Shown here one piece after another: positions 25,214-33,749 of a stretch of 51,362 nucleotides of DNA. The position numbers and the translations under genes were made by a program. Numbering within the stretch: the first letter of the stretch is position 1; the number at the start of each line of letters is the position of its first letter. Source of the DNA: CAZGUG01 sp964625335. GTDB taxonomy: Bacteria > Bacillota > Clostridia > Ch29. A model generated the notes under the pieces. That model was not told where the DNA came from. It searched no databases and saw nothing but the letters and a program-made list of their open reading frames with translations. Location of the stretch: contig CAZVBE010000016.1 of the NCBI GenBank assembly GCA_964625335.1, forward strand, positions 1 to 51,362. The letters are read 5' to 3'.

Positions 25214-25843
25214 TTATACCGTCTGCTTGCCTCTATTTAGCCTGTCGGCAAGGTTTTTGAGTATCCTGGCAGTAATACCCCATATGATGTGGTCATTGTA
25301 TGAATAGAAGTACACCGGATATGTCCCCGAACTCCAGTTATAATTCCTCCCATTGGGTATAAGCTCAAAGGGAAATCCCCGGGGGACTTCAAGCTTGGTT
25401 TTAACCTGATAAATCCTGGGACGGGTGCGCAAAAAAAAGTTAAGCGGTACCTCAAACAACTCATCCACCTCACCGGGAGCCCTCTTTATATCGCCCACAT
25501 ACGCCTGGCCTATCACTCCCACAAAGGGATAGATTATATAGTTGAAGGGCGTAACAAGATAATCCAGCGGACCTAATACTGAAACGGCAGCCTCTGGTAT
25601 GTTAAGCTCCTCGGATATCTCCCTGACAGCTGCCCCAAGCGGCGTTTCACCCTCTTCTTTTCTGCCGCCGGGCAGGCTTATCTCCCCGGGCTGTTTTTTA
25701 AGGGTAGACGCTCTTATCTCCAACAGCACATGACAGCTATCCGCAGTTTCAATGAGAGGAACCATAACACCAAAGGTTTCGTATTTTCCATCCGGTTTGG
25801 GAATACCATCCTTTATAAGTTTCTTTATATGCTCCGCCTTCAT
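25214..25843 (-). CDS. NUDIX hydrolase, CoA pyrophosphatase-like
   Basis: About 209 residues. NUDIX box GGRKEEGETPLGAAVREISEEL carries the REXXEE catalytic core, preceded by LPGG. The upstream LLEIRASTLKKQPGEISLPGG pattern is the CoA-diphosphatase (NudL) variant. It would hydrolyse CoA or its derivatives to 3',5'-ADP and 4'-phosphopantetheine. ATG 25843 follows GGGGGTG; ATG 25858 lies ahead of that site. Confidence 0.88.
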   Translation of the reverse strand: MKAEHIKKLIKDGIPKPDGKYETFGVMVPLIETADSCHVLLEIRASTLKKQPGEISLPGGRKEEGETPLGAAVREISEELNIPEAAVSVLGPLDYLVTPFNYIIYPFVGVIGQAYVGDIKRAPGEVDELFEVPLNFFLRTRPRIYQVKTKLEVPRGFPFELIPNGRNYNWSSGTYPVYFYSYNDHIIWGITARILKNLADRLNRGKQTV

Positions 25844-26316
25844 TTCATTCACCCCCATATACCCATTCTATTATATACCATTTTAATCTATTCATAACAA
25901 ATAAGACAAGTAGTGTTTAAACACAGCCGTTTTGCATATATATAATATAAAGAAATTAGTTTTCCGGGGAATTCATAAGATTAAATTTCCCCTTGAAAGC
26001 ACACAGGAAATATGTTATAATTAATGACGCCTTAAATTAGTCATAAAATGGAACGAATTTGAAAATTCTTCCCATCAATCTAATCCATCGTTAAAGAACA
26101 ACATAACTATGTGTAGTTTCCCAGGTAAGTCTCGGCATTATCAGAAAACATTTCAAAGTCGCATGCCCGAGTCTTCCGCAACCTAGTTTTATAACACAAA
26201 ACCGAATATTCGTAACTGTTACCTAATCTATACAGTTGTGTATAGCATCTGTAATTTATATACATAAATTCTATAAATCGACAAATAGCGCCTGATTTTA
26301 TTGCTGAACTATCATG
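25844..26316. other. AT-rich intergenic stretch before the riboswitch
   Basis: No gene supported. The region should carry promoters for the NUDIX gene to the left and the riboswitch transcript to the right. An 81-codon frame on the minus strand (26107-26352) overlaps the riboswitch aptamer and lacks a ribosome binding site, so it is not a gene. Confidence 0.5.
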
Positions 26317-26432
26317 GTCGCTGAATTCCCTTATGGGAAACGGGGGAACCAATGTATGGGGTGAATCCTGCTTTCAAAGGGGTAGGGCCATTCTCTTTCG
26401 GCCCGAATCCGTCAGCTAACCCCGTAAGCGTG
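26317..26432 (+). ncRNA. ydaO/yuaA-type cyclic-di-AMP riboswitch aptamer
   Basis: Consensus elements of the class in order: CGCTGAATTCCC at the 5' side, GGGGGAACCAATG, GGGGTGAATCC, TAGGG, then GGCCCGAATCCGTCAGCTAACCCCGTAAGCG at the 3' side (in pieces: CCCGAATCCGTCAGCTAAC at 26402-26420). Flanking GCG and AAGCG close the P1 stem. These RNAs bind c-di-AMP and usually switch genes off. Confidence 0.95.
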
Positions 26433-26483
26433 GAAAGAGGGCATAGTCTCCCCTCTTCCGCAAAAAAATTTAATGAAAGGGGA
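26428..26483 (+). promoter_or_regulatory. expression platform of the c-di-AMP riboswitch
   Basis: A hairpin formed by GCGTGGAAAGAGGG and CCCTCTTCCGC (26428-26461) shares its GCG with the P1 stem and is not followed by T residues, so it is not a terminator. Its 3' arm contains TCCCCT (26449-26454), complementary to AGGGGA (26478-26483) of the ribosome binding site. P1 formation would free TCCCCT to cover that site: a translational off-switch by inference. Confidence 0.6.
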
Positions 26484-26490
26484 ATAATCT

Positions 26491-27120
26491 ATGGAACATC
26501 TTAACACCGGCACAATAACCCGTACACTAGACAAACAATCGCTTGCAGACAGTATACATGTGAGAAGGGCCAAACCCGAAGACGTTAACGAAATATACAA
26601 AATAGCCGCAACCGTTGGACAAAGGACAAAAAATGCCGACCAAGGGTTTCTAATGGATGACTACAGATCCAATCCTTCAAAGTATAAGGAGATATTTTTG
26701 GAACGCATATTTGAGCTTGACCACTTTTATGTGGCATATGCAGCGCATAAACCCGTAGCCTTTTTAATGGCCTATAGCAAAGCCCACTGGCTCAAATACA
26801 CTCCCGGTTGGCTCGACGAGATACATTGGCATCCTACATTCAACAAAAAATATACCAGAAAATTCGTGCTTATAGACAAAACGGCGGTGCGTTCCGGCCT
26901 GACGGGTATGGGTATAGGAAGCAAACTCTATGAAAGATTTATAAGGGATATTACTTCAAAGGGCATTAGAAATATCTTCGCAGAAACAATAATAAGTCCG
27001 GTTCCCAATTTCGCTTCACTGCAGTTTCGGATAAAACAGAGTTACCAACTGGCAGGGATGAGATATGAGGAGTACGAAGGGGATATTCTGACAGATTTGA
27101 TATATCACAAGAGGGTGTAA
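26491..27120 (+). CDS. GNAT-family N-acetyltransferase under riboswitch control
   Basis: 209 residues. GNAT fold: IHVRRAKPEDVNEIYKIA at the start (residues about 22-40), strand HFYVAYAAHKPVAFLMA (about 78-95), acetyl-CoA loop VRSGLTGMGIGSKLYERF (about 132-150) and NFASLQFRIKQSYQLAG near the end. Substrate unknown. AAAGGGG lies eight bases before the ATG and is contained in the riboswitch platform. Followed by its own terminator, so it is the sole target of the riboswitch. C-di-AMP control of an acetyltransferase is unusual; most targets concern potassium, osmolytes or cell wall. Confidence 0.88.
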   Translation: MEHLNTGTITRTLDKQSLADSIHVRRAKPEDVNEIYKIAATVGQRTKNADQGFLMDDYRSNPSKYKEIFLERIFELDHFYVAYAAHKPVAFLMAYSKAHWLKYTPGWLDEIHWHPTFNKKYTRKFVLIDKTAVRSGLTGMGIGSKLYERFIRDITSKGIRNIFAETIISPVPNFASLQFRIKQSYQLAGMRYEEYEGDILTDLIYHKRV

Positions 27121-27136
27121 ACATGCTTTGCCCCTC

Positions 27137-27175
27137 GGGGCCCATGCCATAATGGCATCGGGGCCCCATTTTTTA
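27137..27175 (+). terminator. terminator after the GNAT gene
   Basis: GGGGCCC-ATGCCAT and ATGGCAT-GGGGCCCC form a long perfect stem (one unpaired C), followed by ATTTTTTAT. Confidence 0.92.
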
Positions 27176-28897
27176 TGTGCCTTTTCCCAGCAGCTTTTCC
27201 ATCTCCGCAAGGGATATACAATTAAACACGTCCCCCGCTTCCAGCCATCCTTTCCGTGCCGTATCCACACCATATATAAGATCTTTAAGCCCTTCCGGTG
27301 AATGGGCATCGGGGTTAATGCTTACTCTTACTCCCGCTTCCTTTGCTCTGCGGCACCAGCGCCAGTCCAGATCCAGCCTGTAGGGATTTGCATTTAATTC
27401 TATCGCCTTATTGTATTCGGCTGCAGCTTCTATTATTCTTCCGAGGTCTACAGGGTACCCCTCCCGTGCGAGGATGAGACGTCCTGTAGGATGGCCCAGC
27501 ATTGTGACATGGGGATTTCTGATAGCCCGTATCAGTCTTTCGGTCATGGTCTTTTCATCCATGCCAAAGGCCGAATGAACCGATGCAATGACAAAATCAA
27601 AGGAAGCCAGTATATCATCCGGATAGTCCAGCGACCCGTCGGTAAGTATATCGCTTTCTATCCCGGCAAATATCCTGAAATCCCTATGCAGATTGTTGAG
27701 CTCATCTATTTCCGCCCTTTGTCTTATTACATCCTCTGTCTTAAGCCCACCCGCATAATAGGCGGAACGGCTGTGGTCCGAAATGCCAATATACTGCATA
27801 CCCATCTCAACAGCCTTTTCCGCCATCTCTGCTATGGTCGAACTGCCATCGCTGTACCGGGTATGTATATGAAAAATGCCTTTAATATCATCATACTCCA
27901 CCAGATTAGGCAAACTCCCACGCTGTGCGGCCTCAATCTCCCCTGTATTTTCCCTTATTTCGGCAGGGATATATTGGAGACCGAGGTGCTTGAAAAGCCC
28001 CTGTTCATCGGCACATTCCATACCCCTTTGGTCCCCTTCCCCGAATATTCCGTATTCGTTAACCTTAAGTCTCATACCCTTGGCCCTGTGCCTCATGGCA
28101 GTGTTGTGCTCCTTGCTCCCGGTAAAATGATGCAGGGCAAAGGGAAACTGCCGGTCATTAACTATCCTCAGGTCCACCCTTATCCCGCTGTCTAAAAGCG
28201 CTCCAAGCTTTGAGCTTCCCCTTTCTATTACTTTTTCGATCCAGGGCAGATGCCCGAACTCATCCATTATCCCGTCGGAATCCCCGCCCGATGCCAGTAT
28301 ATCTATATCCTTAACCGTCTCTGTCTTTCTCCTTAAGCTGCCCGCAATGCTTATACGGCTTACCAGCCCCGATTTTTGCATTTCGTTTACTATTCTTTCG
28401 GCCTTTTCCAAAGCCTCGGGATACAAATACCGGCCCCGGTTTCTTTTAAGATACTGTATTCCCTCAAGCACCTTACCCTGGGTTTTGTCCCCGAAACCGG
28501 TCAGCTCTACCAAACGGTTCTCTATACACGAATACTCCAGTTCTCCCAGAGTTGTTATTCCGAGTTCTTCATAAAGAACCCTTACTTTTTTGGGCCCTAA
28601 TCCCGGTATCTTTAACAGTTCGAACAGACCCGGCGGTATCTTGTCCTTTATACCTTCGTAGTATTCCAGACGGCCTGTGTTTACCAGTTCTTTAATCTTT
28701 TCATCAAGGGCCTTACCAATACCCTTTATATCTTTCAGCTTGTCCTGTTGCGCAAGCTTTTCTATATCTTCCGTCAAAAGTTCAATAGTCCGGGCACCGT
28801 TATAATAAGCCCTTGATTTGAACGGGCTCTCTCCCAAAAGTTCCAGCATTGTCCCTATTTCGGTAAGGATTTGAGCTATTTCCTTCTTATCCACCAT
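27173..28897 (-). CDS. polX: DNA polymerase/3'-5' exonuclease PolX
   Basis: 574 residues, standard length. N-terminal helix-hairpin-helix region (about 1-120, IKGIGKALDEKI and IPGLGPKKVRVLYEEL), polymerase X palm (about 150-310, SIAGSLRRKTETVKDIDIL with the nucleotidyltransferase GS and DXD), and a C-terminal PHP exonuclease domain (about 335-574, FHIHTRYSDGSST, GISDHSRS, VSINPDAHSPEG). Bacterial PolX fills short gaps in base excision repair. Neighbours are not repair genes. GGGGGTGG precedes the ATG. Confidence 0.95.
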   Translation of the reverse strand: MVDKKEIAQILTEIGTMLELLGESPFKSRAYYNGARTIELLTEDIEKLAQQDKLKDIKGIGKALDEKIKELVNTGRLEYYEGIKDKIPPGLFELLKIPGLGPKKVRVLYEELGITTLGELEYSCIENRLVELTGFGDKTQGKVLEGIQYLKRNRGRYLYPEALEKAERIVNEMQKSGLVSRISIAGSLRRKTETVKDIDILASGGDSDGIMDEFGHLPWIEKVIERGSSKLGALLDSGIRVDLRIVNDRQFPFALHHFTGSKEHNTAMRHRAKGMRLKVNEYGIFGEGDQRGMECADEQGLFKHLGLQYIPAEIRENTGEIEAAQRGSLPNLVEYDDIKGIFHIHTRYSDGSSTIAEMAEKAVEMGMQYIGISDHSRSAYYAGGLKTEDVIRQRAEIDELNNLHRDFRIFAGIESDILTDGSLDYPDDILASFDFVIASVHSAFGMDEKTMTERLIRAIRNPHVTMLGHPTGRLILAREGYPVDLGRIIEAAAEYNKAIELNANPYRLDLDWRWCRRAKEAGVRVSINPDAHSPEGLKDLIYGVDTARKGWLEAGDVFNCISLAEMEKLLGKGT

Positions 28898-28909
28898 TCC
28901 ACCCCCGCG

Positions 28910-29428
28910 CTATTCTTTGATAGCATCTTCATTTCTTGTAAGTGGCTCATCGGGGACAAAATGCTCAAGGGGTACAATCTCACCTTCTATAGTAAAGAAC
29001 ACTTCATTTATGTAATCAAATTCAGTGAGGGTGTTTACAAGGGAGTTAAGGGCCATTGCTTCACCGGTTGCTCCGTGTACGCCCCTTAACTCCTGCGAAA
29101 AATCAACCGTCGCCACATCCCCTTCAATGCCCACAGATCTTACCTTTGTATCTTCCGGAATGGTCCTGTAGTGACCCTCTTCCCCGGGGCCTTCTATAAG
29201 AAGCTCTACAACTGATTCAATAACCTCTTCCCTGGATGCACCTTCCGGCACTGTCATCTCCCTGACCTCAGGAACTACATACATGGCCTGATCATCCGAA
29301 AAATACACGGTAACATCAATGGTATCTCCGGCTTCCTGCCTCTCGTCTGTCCGGTCCCTGGCAGCACACCCCGCCACAAGTATAATGACGATACATAAAG
29401 ATATCATAATGATATGTTTGGTTTTCAA
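28910..29428 (-). CDS. GerMN-domain lipoprotein
   Basis: 172 residues. Signal peptide ending in LVAGC (Cys21), short linker, then a GerMN domain (about 38-150): VTVYFSDDQAMYVVPEVREM, VVELLIEGP, SVGIEGDVATVDFSQEL and LNSLVNTLTEF. GerM proteins act in sporulation and germination at the septum or cortex. The TTG start follows GGGGAGGG. Last of a minus-strand row with the guanylate kinase-like gene upstream and polX downstream. Supports a spore-forming host. Confidence 0.9.
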   Translation of the reverse strand: MKTKHIIMISLCIVIILVAGCAARDRTDERQEAGDTIDVTVYFSDDQAMYVVPEVREMTVPEGASREEVIESVVELLIEGPGEEGHYRTIPEDTKVRSVGIEGDVATVDFSQELRGVHGATGEAMALNSLVNTLTEFDYINEVFFTIEGEIVPLEHFVPDEPLTRNEDAIKE

Positions 29429-29535
29429 TTTTTACCCTCCCCGTTTCTCCCGTTTAACAGGAAATATCCCCAATTAATATATACCCCAAATTACCTCGGA
29501 TTATCGGTTATCCGGATCATACCTGAAATATTCTC

Positions 29536-30060
29536 TTATAGCTCTTCCAACAGCAGCATTATTTCCCTGATTGCCTGGTGCATGTCCATATTGTCAACCA
29601 CCAGGTCAGCCTGCCTTTTGATCCCCGATTTTTCAAACCTGTCCCTGTCCCTTTGTACCCTTTTATCAACCTCATCGGGGCTGTCCCCCCGGTCAAGCAT
29701 CCTTTTCCTTCTTATATGCTCCGGAACCTGCAGGTATACGATCCTGACCTCTCCGGGAAACATTGCCTTAAGCTTTTTTGCCCCTTCGGTTTCCAGGACG
29801 GTGACTCCCCTCATATTATCTGTCCTTTTAAGGCCGTAAAAACTGCCCGAATATTCCACCCATTCTACCAATTGGCCCTGTTCCCTCATCCGGTGGAATT
29901 CCCCGGCCGTTACAAACAGGTAATCCACGCCGTCTGTCTCTCGCGGCCTTTTGCGCCGGGTGGTAACGTTTTTAAGGACCGGTATTTTGTAATCATCATT
30001 GAGAACCCGTCTGAGGGTGGTTTTCCCGGACCCCGAGGGACCGGTAATGACTATTATCAT
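29536..30060 (-). CDS. gmk: guanylate kinase-like protein, island target gene
   Basis: 174 residues. P-loop GPSGSGKTT (7-15), the GMP-binding region TTRRKRPRETDGVDYLFV, YSGSFYGL and a lid with RKRMLDRGDSPDEVDKR. Guanylate kinases convert GMP to GDP with ATP; at 174 residues it is shorter than the usual 190-210, and it is not next to the usual rpoZ and DUF370 genes, so it could be a paralogue. The first seven codons, the ribosome binding site and a TATAAT box lie in the 80-bp sequence repeated at the far end of the island, so the gene start is the integration target yet stays intact. Confidence 0.88.
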   Translation of the reverse strand: MIIVITGPSGSGKTTLRRVLNDDYKIPVLKNVTTRRKRPRETDGVDYLFVTAGEFHRMREQGQLVEWVEYSGSFYGLKRTDNMRGVTVLETEGAKKLKAMFPGEVRIVYLQVPEHIRRKRMLDRGDSPDEVDKRVQRDRDRFEKSGIKRQADLVVDNMDMHQAIREIMLLLEEL

Positions 30061-30120
30061 ATACTCACCGCCGTATTGTAGTGTTAAGCTGATTATACCA
30101 GAGGGGGATTTTTACGAAAG
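30041..30120. repeat. left attachment-site-like direct repeat
   Basis: 80 bases identical to 50927-51007 except for one extra A in the right copy. Contains the first 20 bases of the guanylate kinase gene, its ribosome binding site (GGTGA) and TATAAT. Direct orientation, about 20.9 kb apart, with tyrosine recombinases near the other copy. No tRNA is involved. Confidence 0.9.
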
Positions 30121-30142
30121 TTTTTTATCGAAGAATGTTCAT

Positions 30143-30166
30143 TGAAAAAGCCCCTCGAGGGCTTCT
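30143..30166 (-). terminator. outward terminator at the left end of the island
   Basis: On the minus strand AGCCC-TCGA-GGGGCT followed by TTTTT; it lies between the ATPase gene and the guanylate kinase gene and would stop read-out of the island. Confidence 0.6.
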
Positions 30167-30285
30167 AAGGGAAACAAGCGATTAATCCTGGCATAAAAAC
30201 GCATAATGATTGGGACAGTTTACACCGGGGATTTAGGTCAAAATATACCGGCGTTGACATGCGGGGTGCCCTCGAAGTTATCTAT

Positions 30286-33222
30286 TTACAATTCACCATG
30301 TGTTTCATATTGTTTATCGTGGATTTCTTTATCATCCCATCCAATATAGTTTATTACAGTGCACCCATATTCTCTATTCAAATTTAACTCAAGATAATTT
30401 TCCTTAAGATAAGCAAATTTTTTCTTTACAATAGCCCGGATTCGTTCGTTTGCAGTTGTAAGGAAAACTTGATGCCCCGTAGATTCAATATACCAACGAA
30501 GGCCATCTAAAAAGTTTAGTATATTTAGTTCATCAACATTTTGTATAGGTTCATCCATAATGAGAAATCTAGGCACGTTTCTAAAAGATGCGTTTAATGT
30601 CCAAAAGAGACTTACCGCTAAAGCTGTCCGCTGTCCTGCACTGAGAAGATGATGTGCCGGCTCTCTTTTTGAGTTGAATAGTTTTTCTACAGTTATCTCC
30701 AACTCATCGTCCAACCCAAGTTTCACTTCTTTAAAATCCCTTGGCCAATGTAAATTATTAAAAAACATGTTAATTGTATCTTCATTCCTTTTAAGAATTC
30801 GTGCAGTATATTCTTGAGGACTTTGAAGATGTCTAAGCTTTTTTTCCCAACTTACTACTTTTTCATAGTTCTTTACATTTTCCAATTTTTTATAATTATA
30901 TCCACATAAGTCCTTTTCAAGATAATCTTTTAATTTGTTGTTTTCGATTACTCGTTCTATCTTTAATTTGTATGCATTCAATGATGAAAGGAAATTGTTT
31001 AAAGAATTGGAAATCGTGTCCGGCTCAATGACATCATCTTCTTTTAATAATCCTGACTGAACGAGTTGTTGATATTTCACTTTTATTCTTAGCATCTCTT
31101 CTAAGAGATTGTTTTTTTTCCGTAGTAGTCTCTCGATCTGTGCGAGTTCTTGTTTTTTTTCTTTTACGACCTGCTCAAGTTGGATGAAACTTAGCTTTGA
31201 ACTCTCAATACTTTTTCCTAATTGTATATTATCTTCAAGGACTTGGGACTTGGTTTCCTTAACACCCTTAAGTAGGCTTAAATAACAATTTACGTTAACT
31301 TCTGGTAATTGAAATCCAAGGCTATTACAAAGAATATTAACATTGCCTATTGATTTCTCTATTTCGCAACGCTGATTCCTATATTCGTTACGCCTAAGGT
31401 TCTTCCACAACTCATCGATATTAGTTATAAAACCTTTAATTTCTTTCTCTTTCTTATCTAGCTCTTCCCTTAACGGAATCCTTAAAAGTTCTTTTAAACG
31501 TTCACATATAGTACTATTATCGTTTTGAGGTATATCAAAACCTGCTGACGCAATAGCTACTTCAACTTCTGCAATCTTGTTTTTATAAGATTCTAGAAGG
31601 ACCGAATGTTTTTCTATTTGCAATTTAAATTCTTCAATATTTTTTTGTTTTTCATTAATTATTCTTATTGTTTCCTCAATTTTCCTTTGATATTGCAGTT
31701 TTTGTTTAATATACTCCTCTAATTTTGGAAACTCATTGATTGGAAGTGTTTTTTTAGTCTTCTCTATTGCTGCACAAAGCTCCAAGGGGGAAGCAAATGT
31801 TTTGCCGCATGTGGGACAATTCGATATAGAATTCAACTCCAAAAACTCTTCAATCTTACTGTGCACTTCTATAAGAATTTTTTTTATGTTTTCCTCCTTT
31901 GAACGATGAACTAGCAAACGTTTCTCAACTTTCTGCTGATTTTTTTCAATATTGGGGAGAATCTTATTTAGCCTTTCAATCTCCTTTTCAGATATCGAAA
32001 GGGAATTCATATAAGATGCTTGCCGTTCAATTGCTGTTTCGATTTCTTTAACTTTAGGTAACGATACTATTTTTTTTAATGCTGATTTTAATTTAAAGAT
32101 TTCTTCTCGGATAAAAACTGTTTCCTTTTCAATTTTTCTAGTTTCTTGCTCTGCTAGGAATTCCGATAACCAATCAATACTAATCATAATCTCCTTTTCC
32201 AAATCATTCAATTTTTTGTGTTGATTATAGTTATTTTCTATTTCTAAACCAGTTTCGGCAATCGCTTCTTCTAATTTTAGACATTTTTTCTGATTTTCAT
32301 TTATTGTTCTTTCTTTGTTTGTCAACTCTTTTTGGGCTTCAAAAATTTTTTCTTTTAATATATGTAACTTTTGGTTAATCCCTTTGAGAGAATCACTGAT
32401 ATCACTATCTATATATGTAATCATGGTTTTTATTTCGTCAACAACCCTTTTAAGTTGTCCCATTTGAACAATTAAATTGTTTATATCCTCTGGTTTATTA
32501 AACGATTTTTCAAAATTGACTAGTTTATGAATTGTAACATGAAACTGCGGAAAACATTCTAATACCTGCCTCCATTTAGTTTTTAGTATGTCAATATCTA
32601 ACTCTTGAAGATCATTTATTTTTCTTTGGATTTCTTCTTCTTTGGTCTCAATAATCTGTTCCTCTTTTTTTAGATCTTTACTGAACCTCGAAACGATGCT
32701 TATAGCACTTTCAATACGAGACCATTGTTCAATAATTTCTCTTCCCGCTACTAGTTCGTTGAGTACTTGGCGTAGCTTATCTTTTTCATCGGCTTCTAAA
32801 AACTTGATAATATTCTCCGGATAAAGTATGTTATGGACCTGAAGTAAATTAGGAAGCAAGCCTCTTGCCCTATGCCCAGTCGTCTCTATCTGATATAGAT
32901 ATTTAATAACTTGTTTGGGCTGAAAAGGTGTTGATCTTGAGGAATCATATTTCAATACATCTATATTGGGATTAATGATTTCTATTTTGACAGGTGATCC
33001 TTTATGCCTTGCAACTACCTCCTCAATGCTTTTACCACGTCGTTTTTGTATCCGTGAACTGTTTCCTGCAAGGGCAATTTCCAGTGCTTCCATTAAAGAA
33101 GTTTTCCCCGAACCATTCCTGCCATATATTAGATTAAACCTCCGAAAATACCCGACGGTAGTAGTATTATAGCAGCGAAAGTTTTCTAGCTTCAATCCCC
33201 TAATAAATATATTATTATCCAT
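30286..33222 (-). CDS. Rad50/SMC-like ATPase with zinc hook (LmuB/DdmC-like)
   Basis: 978 residues. N-terminal AAA part with Walker A GRNGSGKT (34-41) and LKLENFRCYN; two long coiled coils; a CPTC zinc hook at 469-472, almost at the midpoint; C-terminal half with signature HLLSAGQRTALAVS (about 856-869) and Walker B FLIMDEPIQNVD (about 884). The D-loop is present, but the usual H-loop histidine is replaced: VFLTTANERI. This is the layout of the ATPases of Lamassu/Ddm and ABC three-component defence systems, which sense foreign or branched DNA and release an effector. GGAGGTG lies inside the end of the preceding gene, which overlaps by 8 bases. Last gene of the operon. Confidence 0.88.
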   Translation of the reverse strand: MDNNIFIRGLKLENFRCYNTTTVGYFRRFNLIYGRNGSGKTSLMEALEIALAGNSSRIQKRRGKSIEEVVARHKGSPVKIEIINPNIDVLKYDSSRSTPFQPKQVIKYLYQIETTGHRARGLLPNLLQVHNILYPENIIKFLEADEKDKLRQVLNELVAGREIIEQWSRIESAISIVSRFSKDLKKEEQIIETKEEEIQRKINDLQELDIDILKTKWRQVLECFPQFHVTIHKLVNFEKSFNKPEDINNLIVQMGQLKRVVDEIKTMITYIDSDISDSLKGINQKLHILKEKIFEAQKELTNKERTINENQKKCLKLEEAIAETGLEIENNYNQHKKLNDLEKEIMISIDWLSEFLAEQETRKIEKETVFIREEIFKLKSALKKIVSLPKVKEIETAIERQASYMNSLSISEKEIERLNKILPNIEKNQQKVEKRLLVHRSKEENIKKILIEVHSKIEEFLELNSISNCPTCGKTFASPLELCAAIEKTKKTLPINEFPKLEEYIKQKLQYQRKIEETIRIINEKQKNIEEFKLQIEKHSVLLESYKNKIAEVEVAIASAGFDIPQNDNSTICERLKELLRIPLREELDKKEKEIKGFITNIDELWKNLRRNEYRNQRCEIEKSIGNVNILCNSLGFQLPEVNVNCYLSLLKGVKETKSQVLEDNIQLGKSIESSKLSFIQLEQVVKEKKQELAQIERLLRKKNNLLEEMLRIKVKYQQLVQSGLLKEDDVIEPDTISNSLNNFLSSLNAYKLKIERVIENNKLKDYLEKDLCGYNYKKLENVKNYEKVVSWEKKLRHLQSPQEYTARILKRNEDTINMFFNNLHWPRDFKEVKLGLDDELEITVEKLFNSKREPAHHLLSAGQRTALAVSLFWTLNASFRNVPRFLIMDEPIQNVDELNILNFLDGLRWYIESTGHQVFLTTANERIRAIVKKKFAYLKENYLELNLNREYGCTVINYIGWDDKEIHDKQYETHGEL

Positions 33223-33730
33223 TTTTCACCTCCAGTAGTTCTTTTAAATTATCCTCCATTTTACTCTTTGTTTTGTCCATAATCATACTATACAAATCTC
33301 CATCAAGATGTTCCCTCCAATGTTTAGTTAGATTTTCGCTGAACATCTCGTTGTCACCTATTTCTCCAATACTTATCCATCCTGGTGGAAGCATTTCCAA
33401 GTCATTAGACAATCTGACATACTTCCTGCTATAACTTCGATCTTGTTCTACTTGCAGAATAAACCTGCTTTCCTCTTCTTTTATGACATCGGTTTTAAGA
33501 ATAAAAACACAATAAAAGTTCCATTCAAGAAAAGATTCTTCTTTAAAATCAAGGTATTCTTGGATTACTTCTTTATGTAATGCATGCCATTTCTCTTGCA
33601 GTTCTAAAACATCAGATAAACAAAAAATAAAGTGCCTTGAAAATAAATTTGTGAACTTCATGCCATTTTCAGTATCACCTACATAACAGTAGCCCTTTTT
33701 ACTATACGCTTCTTTAATCATTTCCTCCAA
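33215..33730 (-). CDS. middle component of the three-gene system (LmuC/DdmB-like)
   Basis: About 171 residues from TTG 33730, which lies seven bases after AAAGAGGTG and 19 bases after the stop of the hydrolase gene; the open frame reaches back to 33817, but that part overlaps the hydrolase gene without a site. The protein is mixed alpha/beta, with FLEWNFYCVFIL, then an acidic segment and DRSYSRKYVRL. This pattern (aromatic strand, then a polar-Arg-Lys motif) is what I recall of ABC-3C middle components; a profile search must confirm it. Overlaps the ATPase gene by 8 bases. It would bridge effector and ATPase. Confidence 0.7.
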   Translation of the reverse strand: MEEMIKEAYSKKGYCYVGDTENGMKFTNLFSRHFIFCLSDVLELQEKWHALHKEVIQEYLDFKEESFLEWNFYCVFILKTDVIKEEESRFILQVEQDRSYSRKYVRLSNDLEMLPPGWISIGEIGDNEMFSENLTKHWREHLDGDLYSMIMDKTKSKMEDNLKELLEVKNG

Positions 33731-33749
33731 GTGGCAACACCTCTTTCCA

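Noticed and set aside
26107..26352. 81-codon minus-strand frame
   Set aside because: It overlaps the c-di-AMP aptamer in antisense and has no ribosome binding site.
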